Below are positions 47,232 through 55,930 of a DNA stretch of 64,000 nucleotides, piece after piece. Source of the stretch: Caballeronia choica (GTDB taxonomy: Bacteria; Pseudomonadota; Gammaproteobacteria; Burkholderiales; Burkholderiaceae); assembly GCF_001544535.1 (NCBI RefSeq), contig NZ_FCON02000026.1, positions 1-64,000 of the forward strand, in the 5' to 3' direction. The notes below the pieces were generated by a model. It worked only from the letters and a program-made list of their open reading frames with translations, had not been told where the DNA came from and made no database searches. Position 1 is the stretch's first letter. Each line of letters starts with the position of its first letter. The position numbers were made by a program, and so were the translations under genes.

Positions 47232-50200
47232 TCAGAACAGTGTGTTCATGAACTCCCAGCTGTTCATCGGCGGCGGCACGGCAGTGCCCAGATTGCGTGC
47301 CGGCAGCATGCAGCGCCCGTTCAGCACGTTGCCAGTGATCGCGGCCTTGGGGAACTGCTGGTCCGCCATCGCTATCAGGAGGCCCAGGCCTTCGAGGTTC
47401 GCGTTCAACAGCTGGTTGCCGGTCACGGTGGCGATCTTCGTCCCGAGGAGGCAGGTCGTCGACACGAAGAAGGAGAACGTGCCTTGGCCGCGCGCGGCCG
47501 CGAGGCGCACGACATTGCCGTTCATCGTCACCGAGCCCTGCAGGGCAGGGTCCGGCGAGCTGAAAATCAGGAGCCCGGCGGTGTCCAGACCGCTCATGTG
47601 ATTCGCGTCGACGCGCACGTCCGGCGCCGGTCCGGACGCCCCGGCGAAGGGCTGGGCGCCGAGCGTCGTCAGTTGCACCAGGAACTGCCCGATCTCGTTG
47701 AGCGAATCCGGAAACTGATAGAGCTGCGAAGCGACCTCGACGGCGCCGATCTTCGCGTTCGGGTCGGGGCTGCCCGCACCCTTGAAATCGATCACGATCT
47801 TGCCCGAGGACGGCACGATGCCGCCGAAGGTCTGGTCGTCGGCAATGTTCGCGCCGCCGGCACCGGCGAACACGTCGAAGTTGGTCAGCACCTGATCGTC
47901 GTTGATCGAGACATCGAGGACGCGCTGCCCCGGCTTGTTGTCGGCGATCTCCGCGAACTTGAGCCGCACCTGATAGTAGCCCTCGGGCAGATTCGAGAAG
48001 GTGTAGCTGAAGCTGCCGAAGCGCTCGCTCTGGTAGAGCGCCTGATCCGACGCGGCGGGCAGCGCGTTGGCGATCGCCGCCGGGTTGGCCGGCCGGTTCA
48101 GACTGCCTCCCGATACGGCGACCCCGGCGGCGTTGGCGTCGGGCGTCCACACGTCGCCCGCGCTGTCGGTGAAGCTCTTCGCGCCGGCATAGATGCGCAC
48201 CGGCGGCGACGCCGCCTTCACGGCGGTGACGGCAATGTCGCCGATGCCCTGCTCAATGGGCAGCGGGTAGGCACAGGCCACGAGGCTGCCTAGCAGCATG
48301 GTGGTGTCGTAGGCGAACACGAGCTGGTCCTGCGGATCGACGATCCAGAGCCCGCCGCCGGCATCGACCTGATTGGCCGAGAAGTCCATGGCGCCGGCTT
48401 GCGCCAGGATGAGCGCGGCGGTATCCAGCCCCGAGAAATCGTTGTCCCGGATCGAGGCCGACATCAGGCTCGGCGCCAGCACCTGCCCGCCGGCCGCGGC
48501 CAGATTCTGGGTCTGCGGCGCGAAGATGGCGAGGGTGCGCAGCCCGTCGATCGCGCGCAGCACGCCGGTGGTCCGCGTGACGGCCGCCAGCGACGCCTGA
48601 TCGGCGGCTTTCGCGGTCTTTGCGCCCTTTGCATCGGTGTTAGCCGAAGTCGCCACCGCCAGGTCGGCCAGCGGAAACCGGTTGATGCCGCCCGGCAGCC
48701 GGATCGGCGGACGCGCCGTCGGCTTCTCCTTGCCGGGCGGATTGAATTGCACGGCGGGCGCCAGCAGGTAGCCCGCGAGGAACGGACCCGCGCCGCTGAA
48801 GGTGTTGCCCTCGAGAATCAGGCCGTCGTTGCTGCCGCCGCCGAACACGCCGACACCGAATCCGGCCTTGTTGGGAATGTCCTTGCCGAAGTTGCCGAAC
48901 TCGAACAGGCAGTCCCTGATGGTCAGCTCAGTGCTGTTGATCGCGCGCACGCCGATCGAAACGACCAGTTGCCCGATGACCGAGCTCACGTCAGGCGGCA
49001 GGGCCGCGAGCGGCAATCCCGCGAAGGTCTTCTTGGGCGACACGAAAGGTACTTCGGGAATCTCGATCCGCAGCTTCGAGAGCCGCACATCGCTCGCGCC
49101 CACGATGACGATGACGCCGTCCTGAAACGCCCCTTCCGAGCCCTTGCGTACCGACAGGACGACGTCGTCGCCGCAACCCTTGATCGACAGCCCGGAATGG
49201 GCCCCGGTCAGCACGATCGGCCCCGTGAGGGGGTACTCCCCCGCCTCGAGGCAAATTGCGCTGCCGCGCTTGCTCTTGAGCCCGTTGATGATCGATTGCA
49301 GGCTCGCGTCGCCCTTGAGGTCCGCCGGGCCGATGGTGACGTCGCAACAGCAGCCCGCGCCGCCGCCGGGCAGCGGCGGCCACAAGGTGCGGCAGTCCGA
49401 GACGCCGTCCGGAAAGGTCACCACGGCCAGTTGCGCGTAGTGATGGTGAATGCCGCGCGGCGGCGCCGCCACGAGCTTTTCGACCGTGCCGTCGGCGGTG
49501 CGCGCGGCGAAGCACCAGAAGTCCCGGGCCGCATAGGTTCCGCCGGGAATCGCGGCGTCGAGCGAGAAGCTGACCAGCACGCCGTTCTCGAGCATCACCT
49601 CGGTGCCCGCGGGCGGCAAGGGGATGGTCCCGGCCGGCACCGTCGCCGAGGCCGGACTGTCCAGGTCCCAGTAGACGGTCGCGCCATCGGCGGCCAGGAC
49701 CTTGCCGGACTGGTCCCAGCGACGGATGCGCGTGTGGCGCGCCGCATCGGTGTTGCCCTGGGCATCGACCGGATAGCTGGCGGGCGAGGCGAGCGGGGTT
49801 TGCAGCGTGATGGTGCGCGTCGCGTCCTCGATCGACTTGATCTGGTGGATCTCGCCCGGCCGGCCGTTGAGCTCCTGCCAGTCGTCGGTGATCTCGATCC
49901 AGTCGAGCGGATTGAAGCGCAGCACATCGTCGCGGCCGACGCTCTGCACCACCAGCGTATCGGTGGCGGTGATCTGGAGCACGAGGGTGGCGACGGTGGC
50001 GTTGTCACGCGACCACTTGAAGCTGGCGCCGCCCGCCTGCGCGCCGTCCTGATGGATCTCGACACGGTAGAGCTGGTTTTCCAGACCCTTGAAGCCGCTT
50101 GCCGACGGAATCTGGCAAGGGTCGGTCGGCAGCGGCACGTCGATCGCGTCGTTCGTCAGGCGCGCAGCCGACGGGTGAATCCCGGCCGCGTTCAGGAGAG

Positions 50201-50837
50201 CGCCAAGGTCCGCGCCGCAGGCCGTGCCCGCGCCGGTGTCCGCCAGCACCTTGACCTGCCAGACGGTCTGCAGGCGTTCGGTGGTATCGACGTTGACCGC
50301 CTTCTCGACGAGATCGGGCGCCTGCAGATGGGTCAGCTCGCGCTGCCAGACATCGACGTACACGATGTGGGGCCCGGGTGTCGTCGGCAGCGCGGCCTGC
50401 ATCGGTGCGAAGTAGTACGGCTGCTGGTCGTACGGCACGTCGGTGGTGCCGGTGAGCTCGTCGAGCACCGGGTCCCACAGCCGCGCGGGCGCCGTCGGCG
50501 CGCTCTGGCTGCCGTCGGTCCATTTCAGCGGACTCGGCGCCGGCAGGCCATGGTTCTCGGCGAGCAGGCCGTCCACGTACATGCGCCCGCGCCCGATCGT
50601 CAGCGTGAAGGCGCCCGACGCACTCGCCGACGGCGTGATGTCGAACCCGTTGGGCGTCGTGGCGCGCGGCACGGCCGCGGTGCCGAGCATGTCGGCGGTC
50701 CCGGTCCGGATGCGGCGCATGACCTCCGCGACCCATTCGTTCCAGTCCTCGTCGAGTTGCACGCGTCCCTGCTGCATGACGACGCCGGCGTAGTCGTTCC
50801 AGGGGTCGAAGGTGAAGCGGCTAGCATCGAAGCTCAT
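47232..50837 (-). CDS. DUF6519-type eCIS protein with beta-helix and malectin-like domain
   Basis: 1201 residues from the ATG at 50837, which has GAGGAAC upstream. The N-terminus FDASRFTFDPWNDYAGVVMQ and QGRVQLDEDWNEW is typical of DUF6519 proteins found in phage-tail-like systems. A CCC motif near residue 490 precedes a right-handed parallel beta-helix (about 500-850). Residues about 880-1040 have the marks of a malectin carbohydrate-binding domain: VRIYAGAKSFTDSAGDVWTP, ALYQSERFGSFSYTF, YYQVRLKFAEI and GQRVLDVSIN. More beta-helix follows. It is a good candidate for the receptor-binding tail fibre. It lies between the tail-protein-I gene and the toxin gene. Confidence 0.72.
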   Translation of the reverse strand: MSFDASRFTFDPWNDYAGVVMQQGRVQLDEDWNEWVAEVMRRIRTGTADMLGTAAVPRATTPNGFDITPSASASGAFTLTIGRGRMYVDGLLAENHGLPAPSPLKWTDGSQSAPTAPARLWDPVLDELTGTTDVPYDQQPYYFAPMQAALPTTPGPHIVYVDVWQRELTHLQAPDLVEKAVNVDTTERLQTVWQVKVLADTGAGTACGADLGALLNAAGIHPSAARLTNDAIDVPLPTDPCQIPSASGFKGLENQLYRVEIHQDGAQAGGASFKWSRDNATVATLVLQITATDTLVVQSVGRDDVLRFNPLDWIEITDDWQELNGRPGEIHQIKSIEDATRTITLQTPLASPASYPVDAQGNTDAARHTRIRRWDQSGKVLAADGATVYWDLDSPASATVPAGTIPLPPAGTEVMLENGVLVSFSLDAAIPGGTYAARDFWCFAARTADGTVEKLVAAPPRGIHHHYAQLAVVTFPDGVSDCRTLWPPLPGGGAGCCCDVTIGPADLKGDASLQSIINGLKSKRGSAICLEAGEYPLTGPIVLTGAHSGLSIKGCGDDVVLSVRKGSEGAFQDGVIVIVGASDVRLSKLRIEIPEVPFVSPKKTFAGLPLAALPPDVSSVIGQLVVSIGVRAINSTELTIRDCLFEFGNFGKDIPNKAGFGVGVFGGGSNDGLILEGNTFSGAGPFLAGYLLAPAVQFNPPGKEKPTARPPIRLPGGINRFPLADLAVATSANTDAKGAKTAKAADQASLAAVTRTTGVLRAIDGLRTLAIFAPQTQNLAAAGGQVLAPSLMSASIRDNDFSGLDTAALILAQAGAMDFSANQVDAGGGLWIVDPQDQLVFAYDTTMLLGSLVACAYPLPIEQGIGDIAVTAVKAASPPVRIYAGAKSFTDSAGDVWTPDANAAGVAVSGGSLNRPANPAAIANALPAASDQALYQSERFGSFSYTFSNLPEGYYQVRLKFAEIADNKPGQRVLDVSINDDQVLTNFDVFAGAGGANIADDQTFGGIVPSSGKIVIDFKGAGSPDPNAKIGAVEVASQLYQFPDSLNEIGQFLVQLTTLGAQPFAGASGPAPDVRVDANHMSGLDTAGLLIFSSPDPALQGSVTMNGNVVRLAAARGQGTFSFFVSTTCLLGTKIATVTGNQLLNANLEGLGLLIAMADQQFPKAAITGNVLNGRCMLPARNLGTAVPPPMNSWEFMNTLF

Positions 50838-50897
50838 GACAGTTCCTCTCAACGCTCACAGGCGGCGCGCCGCACATCGTCGGGCCGGGCGATCGCC

Positions 50898-53108
50898 TCA
50901 TGTCTCATAGAAGATTCCGGCCGCGAGCCCCACACGCAGGTACTCGACGAGTCGCACGCGCAGGTTGGCCTCGCGCTGCGGCTGATAAAGCTGATGGAAG
51001 GCGCCCATCTCGCCTTCGTCGCTCGCGCCGCGGCGGATCGCATCGGCGGTGACGGGCTCCATCTGGGCATAGCCGGGCGTGCCGAAGCGCAGGCTGGTGA
51101 AGCGCGGACCGAGACAGACCGGGAGCCCTTCGTTCGCCACGACGCAATGCGCCGCGACATTCTCGCCGGGCAGCGGCGGCTGGCAGCGATAGCGCGACGG
51201 CACGCGCGACGTGACGGGCAGGTAGGTGAAGCGCACGCAGCCGAGCTGGCGGCGCTCGGCGAGCACGGGTGCCGTCCAGGTGTCGGCGGGGGACAGCGCG
51301 GCGAGCAGCACCGAGTTCGATATCCGCTTCATGACCTTCGCATTGATCTTCCCGATGACGGTCACCGCGTCCAGGCTCAGAGTGCCGCCGGCGGAAGCCG
51401 CATCGAGGCCCGCATAGGCCACGCTGGTGAACACGGTCGCATCGATGATGCTGTCGCTCGCCGTGGTGCTCGTGGACGGGTCCGAGCGGATGGCGCCCGA
51501 GATCGATTGCGCGAGGGTCAGCGCCGTGTCCGGCAGCTCGACCACCAGCGAAGCCGCCGCAGGATCGGTCGGCTGGTTGTTGCGGTCGATCGCGCCGCCG
51601 GGCACCAGCGTGCAGTGCGTGATCCTGAGCGCGCTCAGCTGGTTCGGCCGACCGCTCGCGTCGGGCGCGGCCGGCACCCGGATCGGGGCTTGCGCGATCT
51701 GCAGGCCGTTGAGCGCGACCGTCGTGTGAGCCGCGCCGCGCACGTCGAGTCCGGCTTGCAGCAGCAGTGTCGGCATGAAGCCGTCGGCGGCGCGCAGTTC
51801 GAGCGTCGCGTTGGCGACCGAGGCGTCGATGGACAGCGCCTCCGCATAGGTGCCGTTGTCCGCGATCTCGACGACGCCCGCGCCGCCCAGCGCGTTCAAC
51901 GCGCCCTGGATCGTCGGCTGGTCGGCCGGCACGCGCTGCACCGGACCGCCCGCGTTCGGCGCCACCGCGAAGCTCGCCGCGCGGGCATATTCGCCGCCGC
52001 CCATGGCCGCGCTGAAGCCGCGATGGAAGCTGACCGTGACCGCGTCGCCCGCCCCCGGCGCGATGCTGGTCGGCAGCACGAGCCGGCCCGAGCGCGGATC
52101 GATCACGATCTTCCCGTCGCCGGGCTGGCTGAGCCAGGCGGGCGCATCGTCCTTCAGGTTGCAGACCCGCACCTCGGCCGGATCGACGGCGGCTCCGTTG
52201 ACCAGCACCTGCACGCTCTGGCCGTAGTAGTCGGGCAGATGGGCGTCCATGACGCGCAGGCCGATCGGATCGGGCACGTCGATCGGCCGCGCCAGATGCG
52301 TGACCGGCTCCTCGGTCTGCGGATTGTTGAACAGCGGCATGTCGTTGCCGAGCGGACTCATCCAGAAGCGCCACGGCGCCGCCGGATCGGCACGCGGCAC
52401 GACCGCGGTGGCCGCGAACGGGTTCAGCCGCCAGAGGAAAATGCCGATGTTCGGGATGTTGAAGCGTCCGCGCCCGCTCGCGATGCGGCGCACGTCCACC
52501 GTGTGCGAAAGCGTGTCGAACGCGCCGCCGATGTAGTAGAGCGGCTCCCATTGGCGCATGTCCGGCGCGTAGAGGCACTGCGGGCGCAAGTGATTCAGGT
52601 GCTGGGTGTCGCCCAGGCGCTGGAAGAACTCGACCGCGCAGGCGCCCCAGCCGGTGACGTCGCGCGCGAGCTCTTCGAGCATGGCGGCGGTCCCCTTGCG
52701 CCGGCGAAACGAGATCGTGTGCCCGACTTCGGCCCGCGTGCTCGACACGTCCGGCGCGACCGCATGCACGCCCTGGTAGCCGATCACGTCGCCGATGTAT
52801 GGGATCACCCAGTTCGCGCAGGTTTCGATGAACTGGTCGTCGTAGCGCTGCCTGAGGTTCTCCTCGATCACCAGCACCTGCTCGCCGATGACCGCGAGCA
52901 GCGACGCGAGCGGCCCGCGATCGCGCTTGGCGACGAGGTAGTCGAGGCGCGCCTGCTGCATCAGATCGGGATTGACGACGGCGAGCAGTGCCGTGAGCTC
53001 GGCCTGCTCCGCCGCCGTGAGCAGCGCGACGCCCGCGACGAGTCCGCTGTCGCGCGAGCGGAACCAGGCCGGGAGCAGCTCGAAGACTTGATCGACGGGC
53101 AGTGTCAT
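50898..53108 (-). CDS. Phage tail protein I-like protein with beta-helix domain
   Basis: 736 residues from the ATG at 53108, which overlaps the preceding stop (ATGA). The much longer frame reaching 55985 is a shadow in its first part. The N-terminal about 230 residues (LPAWFRSRDSGLVAG, then YDDQFIETCANWVIPYIGDV and FRRRKGTAAMLEELARDVTG) match the tail protein I family that links baseplate and fibres. Residues about 390-620 resemble a parallel beta-helix (RVPADQPTIQGALNALGGAG). A C-terminal segment with RFTSLRFGTPGYAQME recurs in eCIS loci. Probable baseplate-to-fibre adaptor. Confidence 0.78.
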   Translation of the reverse strand: MTLPVDQVFELLPAWFRSRDSGLVAGVALLTAAEQAELTALLAVVNPDLMQQARLDYLVAKRDRGPLASLLAVIGEQVLVIEENLRQRYDDQFIETCANWVIPYIGDVIGYQGVHAVAPDVSSTRAEVGHTISFRRRKGTAAMLEELARDVTGWGACAVEFFQRLGDTQHLNHLRPQCLYAPDMRQWEPLYYIGGAFDTLSHTVDVRRIASGRGRFNIPNIGIFLWRLNPFAATAVVPRADPAAPWRFWMSPLGNDMPLFNNPQTEEPVTHLARPIDVPDPIGLRVMDAHLPDYYGQSVQVLVNGAAVDPAEVRVCNLKDDAPAWLSQPGDGKIVIDPRSGRLVLPTSIAPGAGDAVTVSFHRGFSAAMGGGEYARAASFAVAPNAGGPVQRVPADQPTIQGALNALGGAGVVEIADNGTYAEALSIDASVANATLELRAADGFMPTLLLQAGLDVRGAAHTTVALNGLQIAQAPIRVPAAPDASGRPNQLSALRITHCTLVPGGAIDRNNQPTDPAAASLVVELPDTALTLAQSISGAIRSDPSTSTTASDSIIDATVFTSVAYAGLDAASAGGTLSLDAVTVIGKINAKVMKRISNSVLLAALSPADTWTAPVLAERRQLGCVRFTYLPVTSRVPSRYRCQPPLPGENVAAHCVVANEGLPVCLGPRFTSLRFGTPGYAQMEPVTADAIRRGASDEGEMGAFHQLYQPQREANLRVRLVEYLRVGLAAGIFYET

Positions 53109-55930
53109 GGCAGCGCTCCGAACGCGAGAGGCGCGGGGTCGAGGGTCAGGATTTCGTCGGCGTCCGCGGTGATCTGGAACGGCCGCCCGAACTGCAACCG
53201 CGGCAGCCAGCCGGTCGCCGCACCCAGGCGGCGAAGCTGCCGCACTTCGAGCGCGACCACGCCGGGGATCGGCTGCACCAGCGCATCGATCTCGTCGATC
53301 GACACCGGCTGGCCGAAGCTCCGGTTCGCGAACGAATAGCGGCTGCGCAGCGCCGCTTCGACCGCGGCCTGCACGGCCGCCGCATCGGCGTCGGCGGCGA
53401 TCTTCAGGGCGATCCGCATCGTGAAGGTGGCCGGCGCGTACGAGCTGAGCGTGATCGGCACGAACGGATCGCCATAGGTGCGCAGCGACTGGAGCAGATG
53501 TCCATACGTATCGCTGTCCGGATCGACCGTCGCGCCGTTCACGCCGGCGATGGTGATGGCGATGCCCTTGCCCGGGCCATTCGGCGTCCAGCTTGCGAGC
53601 GCCTTGGCGACCCCGGCGAACGAGGCCGCGTAGTTCCGGTAGTCCAGCAAGGAGACCGCCCGATCGAGAGTCAAAGCGGTGAGCGGCACGTTCTGGCGCG
53701 CATCGGCGATCGACTGCGGGTCCTGGCCGCCGCTCGCCGCCTCGGGATTGGTGACGCCGGTCACGCCGAGCGGGCGGTCGATCAGGTTCGAGATCGCGCC
53801 GGCCGCGACGTTGCCCGCGACGCCGAGGCCCACCCGGAACGACGCGCGCACGTTGTTCTGCCCGCTCGGCAGCCGCGCCCCTTCGACGCCATCGCCGAAC
53901 ACCACGGTGGTCGATCCGTCGTCGTTCACGGGCGCGCTGTAGGCGCGAGCGGTGGGCGCCGCGCCGTAGAGGCTCGCGACCGGCGTCCAGAGCAGGTCGT
54001 CGACCCGCACCTGCAAGGTCGAGACCGCGCCGGACGGCGTGCTCGCGCTGAGGTAGGTGAGCGGCGAGGACGCGAGCGTGAAGCGCTGGTTGGGCGTGGA
54101 CGCCGAACCCGAGCCGAGGATCGCGGTGGTCGAAGCGCCTTGCGTGGCCATGGCGACATTGGCATTCACCGTCACCGTGGCGCGGTCGTAGCAATAGCCG
54201 AGGTTCCTGGCCAGCGCGACGGTGGTCCGGTCCCGGTCGGTCGTGACCGCGGCCGCGCCCGTGGCGATCAGCGCGATCTCCTGCACCATCGGGTCCTTCT
54301 TGTCGGCGGGAACCCGTTCGAGCGAGGCCGAGGACACGGAAGGCGCGGACGTCCCGCTGTCGGTGAGCACGCCTCGGGTTCCGTCGCGGTCCTCGGCCTC
54401 GACGATGAGCGCAAGGCTCGCCGCGCCGGGCGTCAGCGCGGCGCCGAAACCGGCGGGATCGAGCGCAGCCGGCGTGCCCGCGTCGAGGTAATCGACCGGC
54501 GCCGCGACGGTCAGGATGTCGTAGGGCGCGAGCGTGCGGACCGCGCCCGTGTCCGTGACCAGCTGCACGCCGGTGACGCCTGCGCGGATGCGGATCTTCT
54601 GGCGCTGGCCCTGGATCGCCAGCGCCTGCTCCGGCGCGAGGCCATCGACACGCGTCTGAAACGCGAGCGATGCGCCGTAGAGCGGATCGAAGAGCGGCTG
54701 CGGCGCCACCGCGAGCAGTTCGCTCTGCGCGAACGCGGCCGTCGAAGGCAACACGAAATCGGAGAAGAACGCAGTGGTGTCGGGCGCCACCGAAGTGATC
54801 TTGGCCGAGAGGCCGAAGTTGCTGCGCGCGACCTGCGCGACCGCCTGCGCGAAATACAGCATGACGCGGCCCTGCAGCGAACGGCTGGCGCTGAAGGTTT
54901 CGGCGTTTTCGAGCAGGACCCAGCTTCCCTGCGTGACCTTGGGATAGGCGCTGTCGAGGTCGATGGTCGAGCCCAGCTTGAAGTTCGCCCACGTCCAGAC
55001 GGGAGGCGTCGAACCGTCGGAAACCAGTTGATGCGTGATGGGCGTGGGCTTTCCGGCGGCGTCCGTGGTCGCGAGCAGGTTGGGATCGACGGCGTTGTAG
55101 CCGAACAGCGCGGCCCGCTGGCGGAACACGAAGCACTTGGGATCGAGCTGCGTCGGTCCGACCGTTCCGCTCGGCGCGCCCAGTCCTTCGTTCCACGCGA
55201 TGAAGGTGCGAGCGTTGACGGGATCGGCGGCGACCGTGGTGACGACGCGCGCGTCCCAGTTCTCGTTGTTCGGGTGGCCGATCCGCTCGGCGCCCACGAT
55301 CAGGATCACGTCGCCGGGGTTGACCTGGGTCGAGATGCCGGCGAGATAGAGGCTGGTGTCGCCGCGCGCGGGCTGCCAGCCCTGGCTGGTTTGCGCGGCC
55401 AGTGCCGACCACTCGGGCCGCGCGGCCAGGTCCGCGATGGTCTCGAAGGTCTGCGCCTTCTGGCCGGGCCCCGGCACGCTTTGCACCTGCGTGCCGGACG
55501 GAATCACGATGGCCGCTGCCTGCGGCTTGAGCGAAAACGCAAGCCGGGCCTGCGCCGCGACACCGGGATTGAGCCGATAGCCGACCAGCGCGCCGAGCTC
55601 CAGCACCGAGCGGCGCTGCTGCGCGGTGCGCAGATAACTCTCGTTGGCGAGCCGCTCCTGATAGAACGTCAACACATCGAACATCACAGCGGCCGAGTCG
55701 AGCAGCGCCATGCTGAAGTCGTCGCTCTGTCGCGAGCTGAGCCGTGCGAGCGCCGGATAGTCCGAGCTCGACAGCCGTGCCTGCATGCTCGCGAGAAAGC
55801 GCCCATGGTCGCCGACGCGGTAAGCGATCTCCGACAGGCCCGCGCGATTGACCACCGGTTCGGGCGTCTCCTGCGCGATGCCCGCGCAGCAGCCGCAAGT
55901 GCATTGGGCGGTTCCCAGGCATCCCATCAT
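53105..55930 (-). CDS. Putative baseplate assembly protein (gp6/J-like), larger copy
   Basis: 941 residues. The ATG at 55930 overlaps the previous stop (ATGA) and has GGAGG upstream; an in-frame ATG lies at 55942. The Cys-rich start (MGCLGTAQCTCGCCAGI) is followed by NRAGLSEIAYRVGDHGRFLA and YPALARLSSRQSDDFSMALL, the family hallmark of the baseplate wedge proteins of contractile injection systems. The C-terminus (GDPFVPITLSSYAPATFTMR) is baseplate J-like. With the next entry it would form the wedge around the hub. Confidence 0.85.
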   Translation of the reverse strand: MMGCLGTAQCTCGCCAGIAQETPEPVVNRAGLSEIAYRVGDHGRFLASMQARLSSSDYPALARLSSRQSDDFSMALLDSAAVMFDVLTFYQERLANESYLRTAQQRRSVLELGALVGYRLNPGVAAQARLAFSLKPQAAAIVIPSGTQVQSVPGPGQKAQTFETIADLAARPEWSALAAQTSQGWQPARGDTSLYLAGISTQVNPGDVILIVGAERIGHPNNENWDARVVTTVAADPVNARTFIAWNEGLGAPSGTVGPTQLDPKCFVFRQRAALFGYNAVDPNLLATTDAAGKPTPITHQLVSDGSTPPVWTWANFKLGSTIDLDSAYPKVTQGSWVLLENAETFSASRSLQGRVMLYFAQAVAQVARSNFGLSAKITSVAPDTTAFFSDFVLPSTAAFAQSELLAVAPQPLFDPLYGASLAFQTRVDGLAPEQALAIQGQRQKIRIRAGVTGVQLVTDTGAVRTLAPYDILTVAAPVDYLDAGTPAALDPAGFGAALTPGAASLALIVEAEDRDGTRGVLTDSGTSAPSVSSASLERVPADKKDPMVQEIALIATGAAAVTTDRDRTTVALARNLGYCYDRATVTVNANVAMATQGASTTAILGSGSASTPNQRFTLASSPLTYLSASTPSGAVSTLQVRVDDLLWTPVASLYGAAPTARAYSAPVNDDGSTTVVFGDGVEGARLPSGQNNVRASFRVGLGVAGNVAAGAISNLIDRPLGVTGVTNPEAASGGQDPQSIADARQNVPLTALTLDRAVSLLDYRNYAASFAGVAKALASWTPNGPGKGIAITIAGVNGATVDPDSDTYGHLLQSLRTYGDPFVPITLSSYAPATFTMRIALKIAADADAAAVQAAVEAALRSRYSFANRSFGQPVSIDEIDALVQPIPGVVALEVRQLRRLGAATGWLPRLQFGRPFQITADADEILTLDPAPLAFGALP

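Noticed and set aside
48399-53339. Plus-strand open frame of 1646 codons opposite the DUF6519 and tail-protein-I genes
   Set aside because: It is an antisense shadow of two minus-strand genes with clear family motifs. The translation is Arg/Ala/Gly-rich and low in hydrophobic cores, as expected for reverse frames of GC-rich genes.
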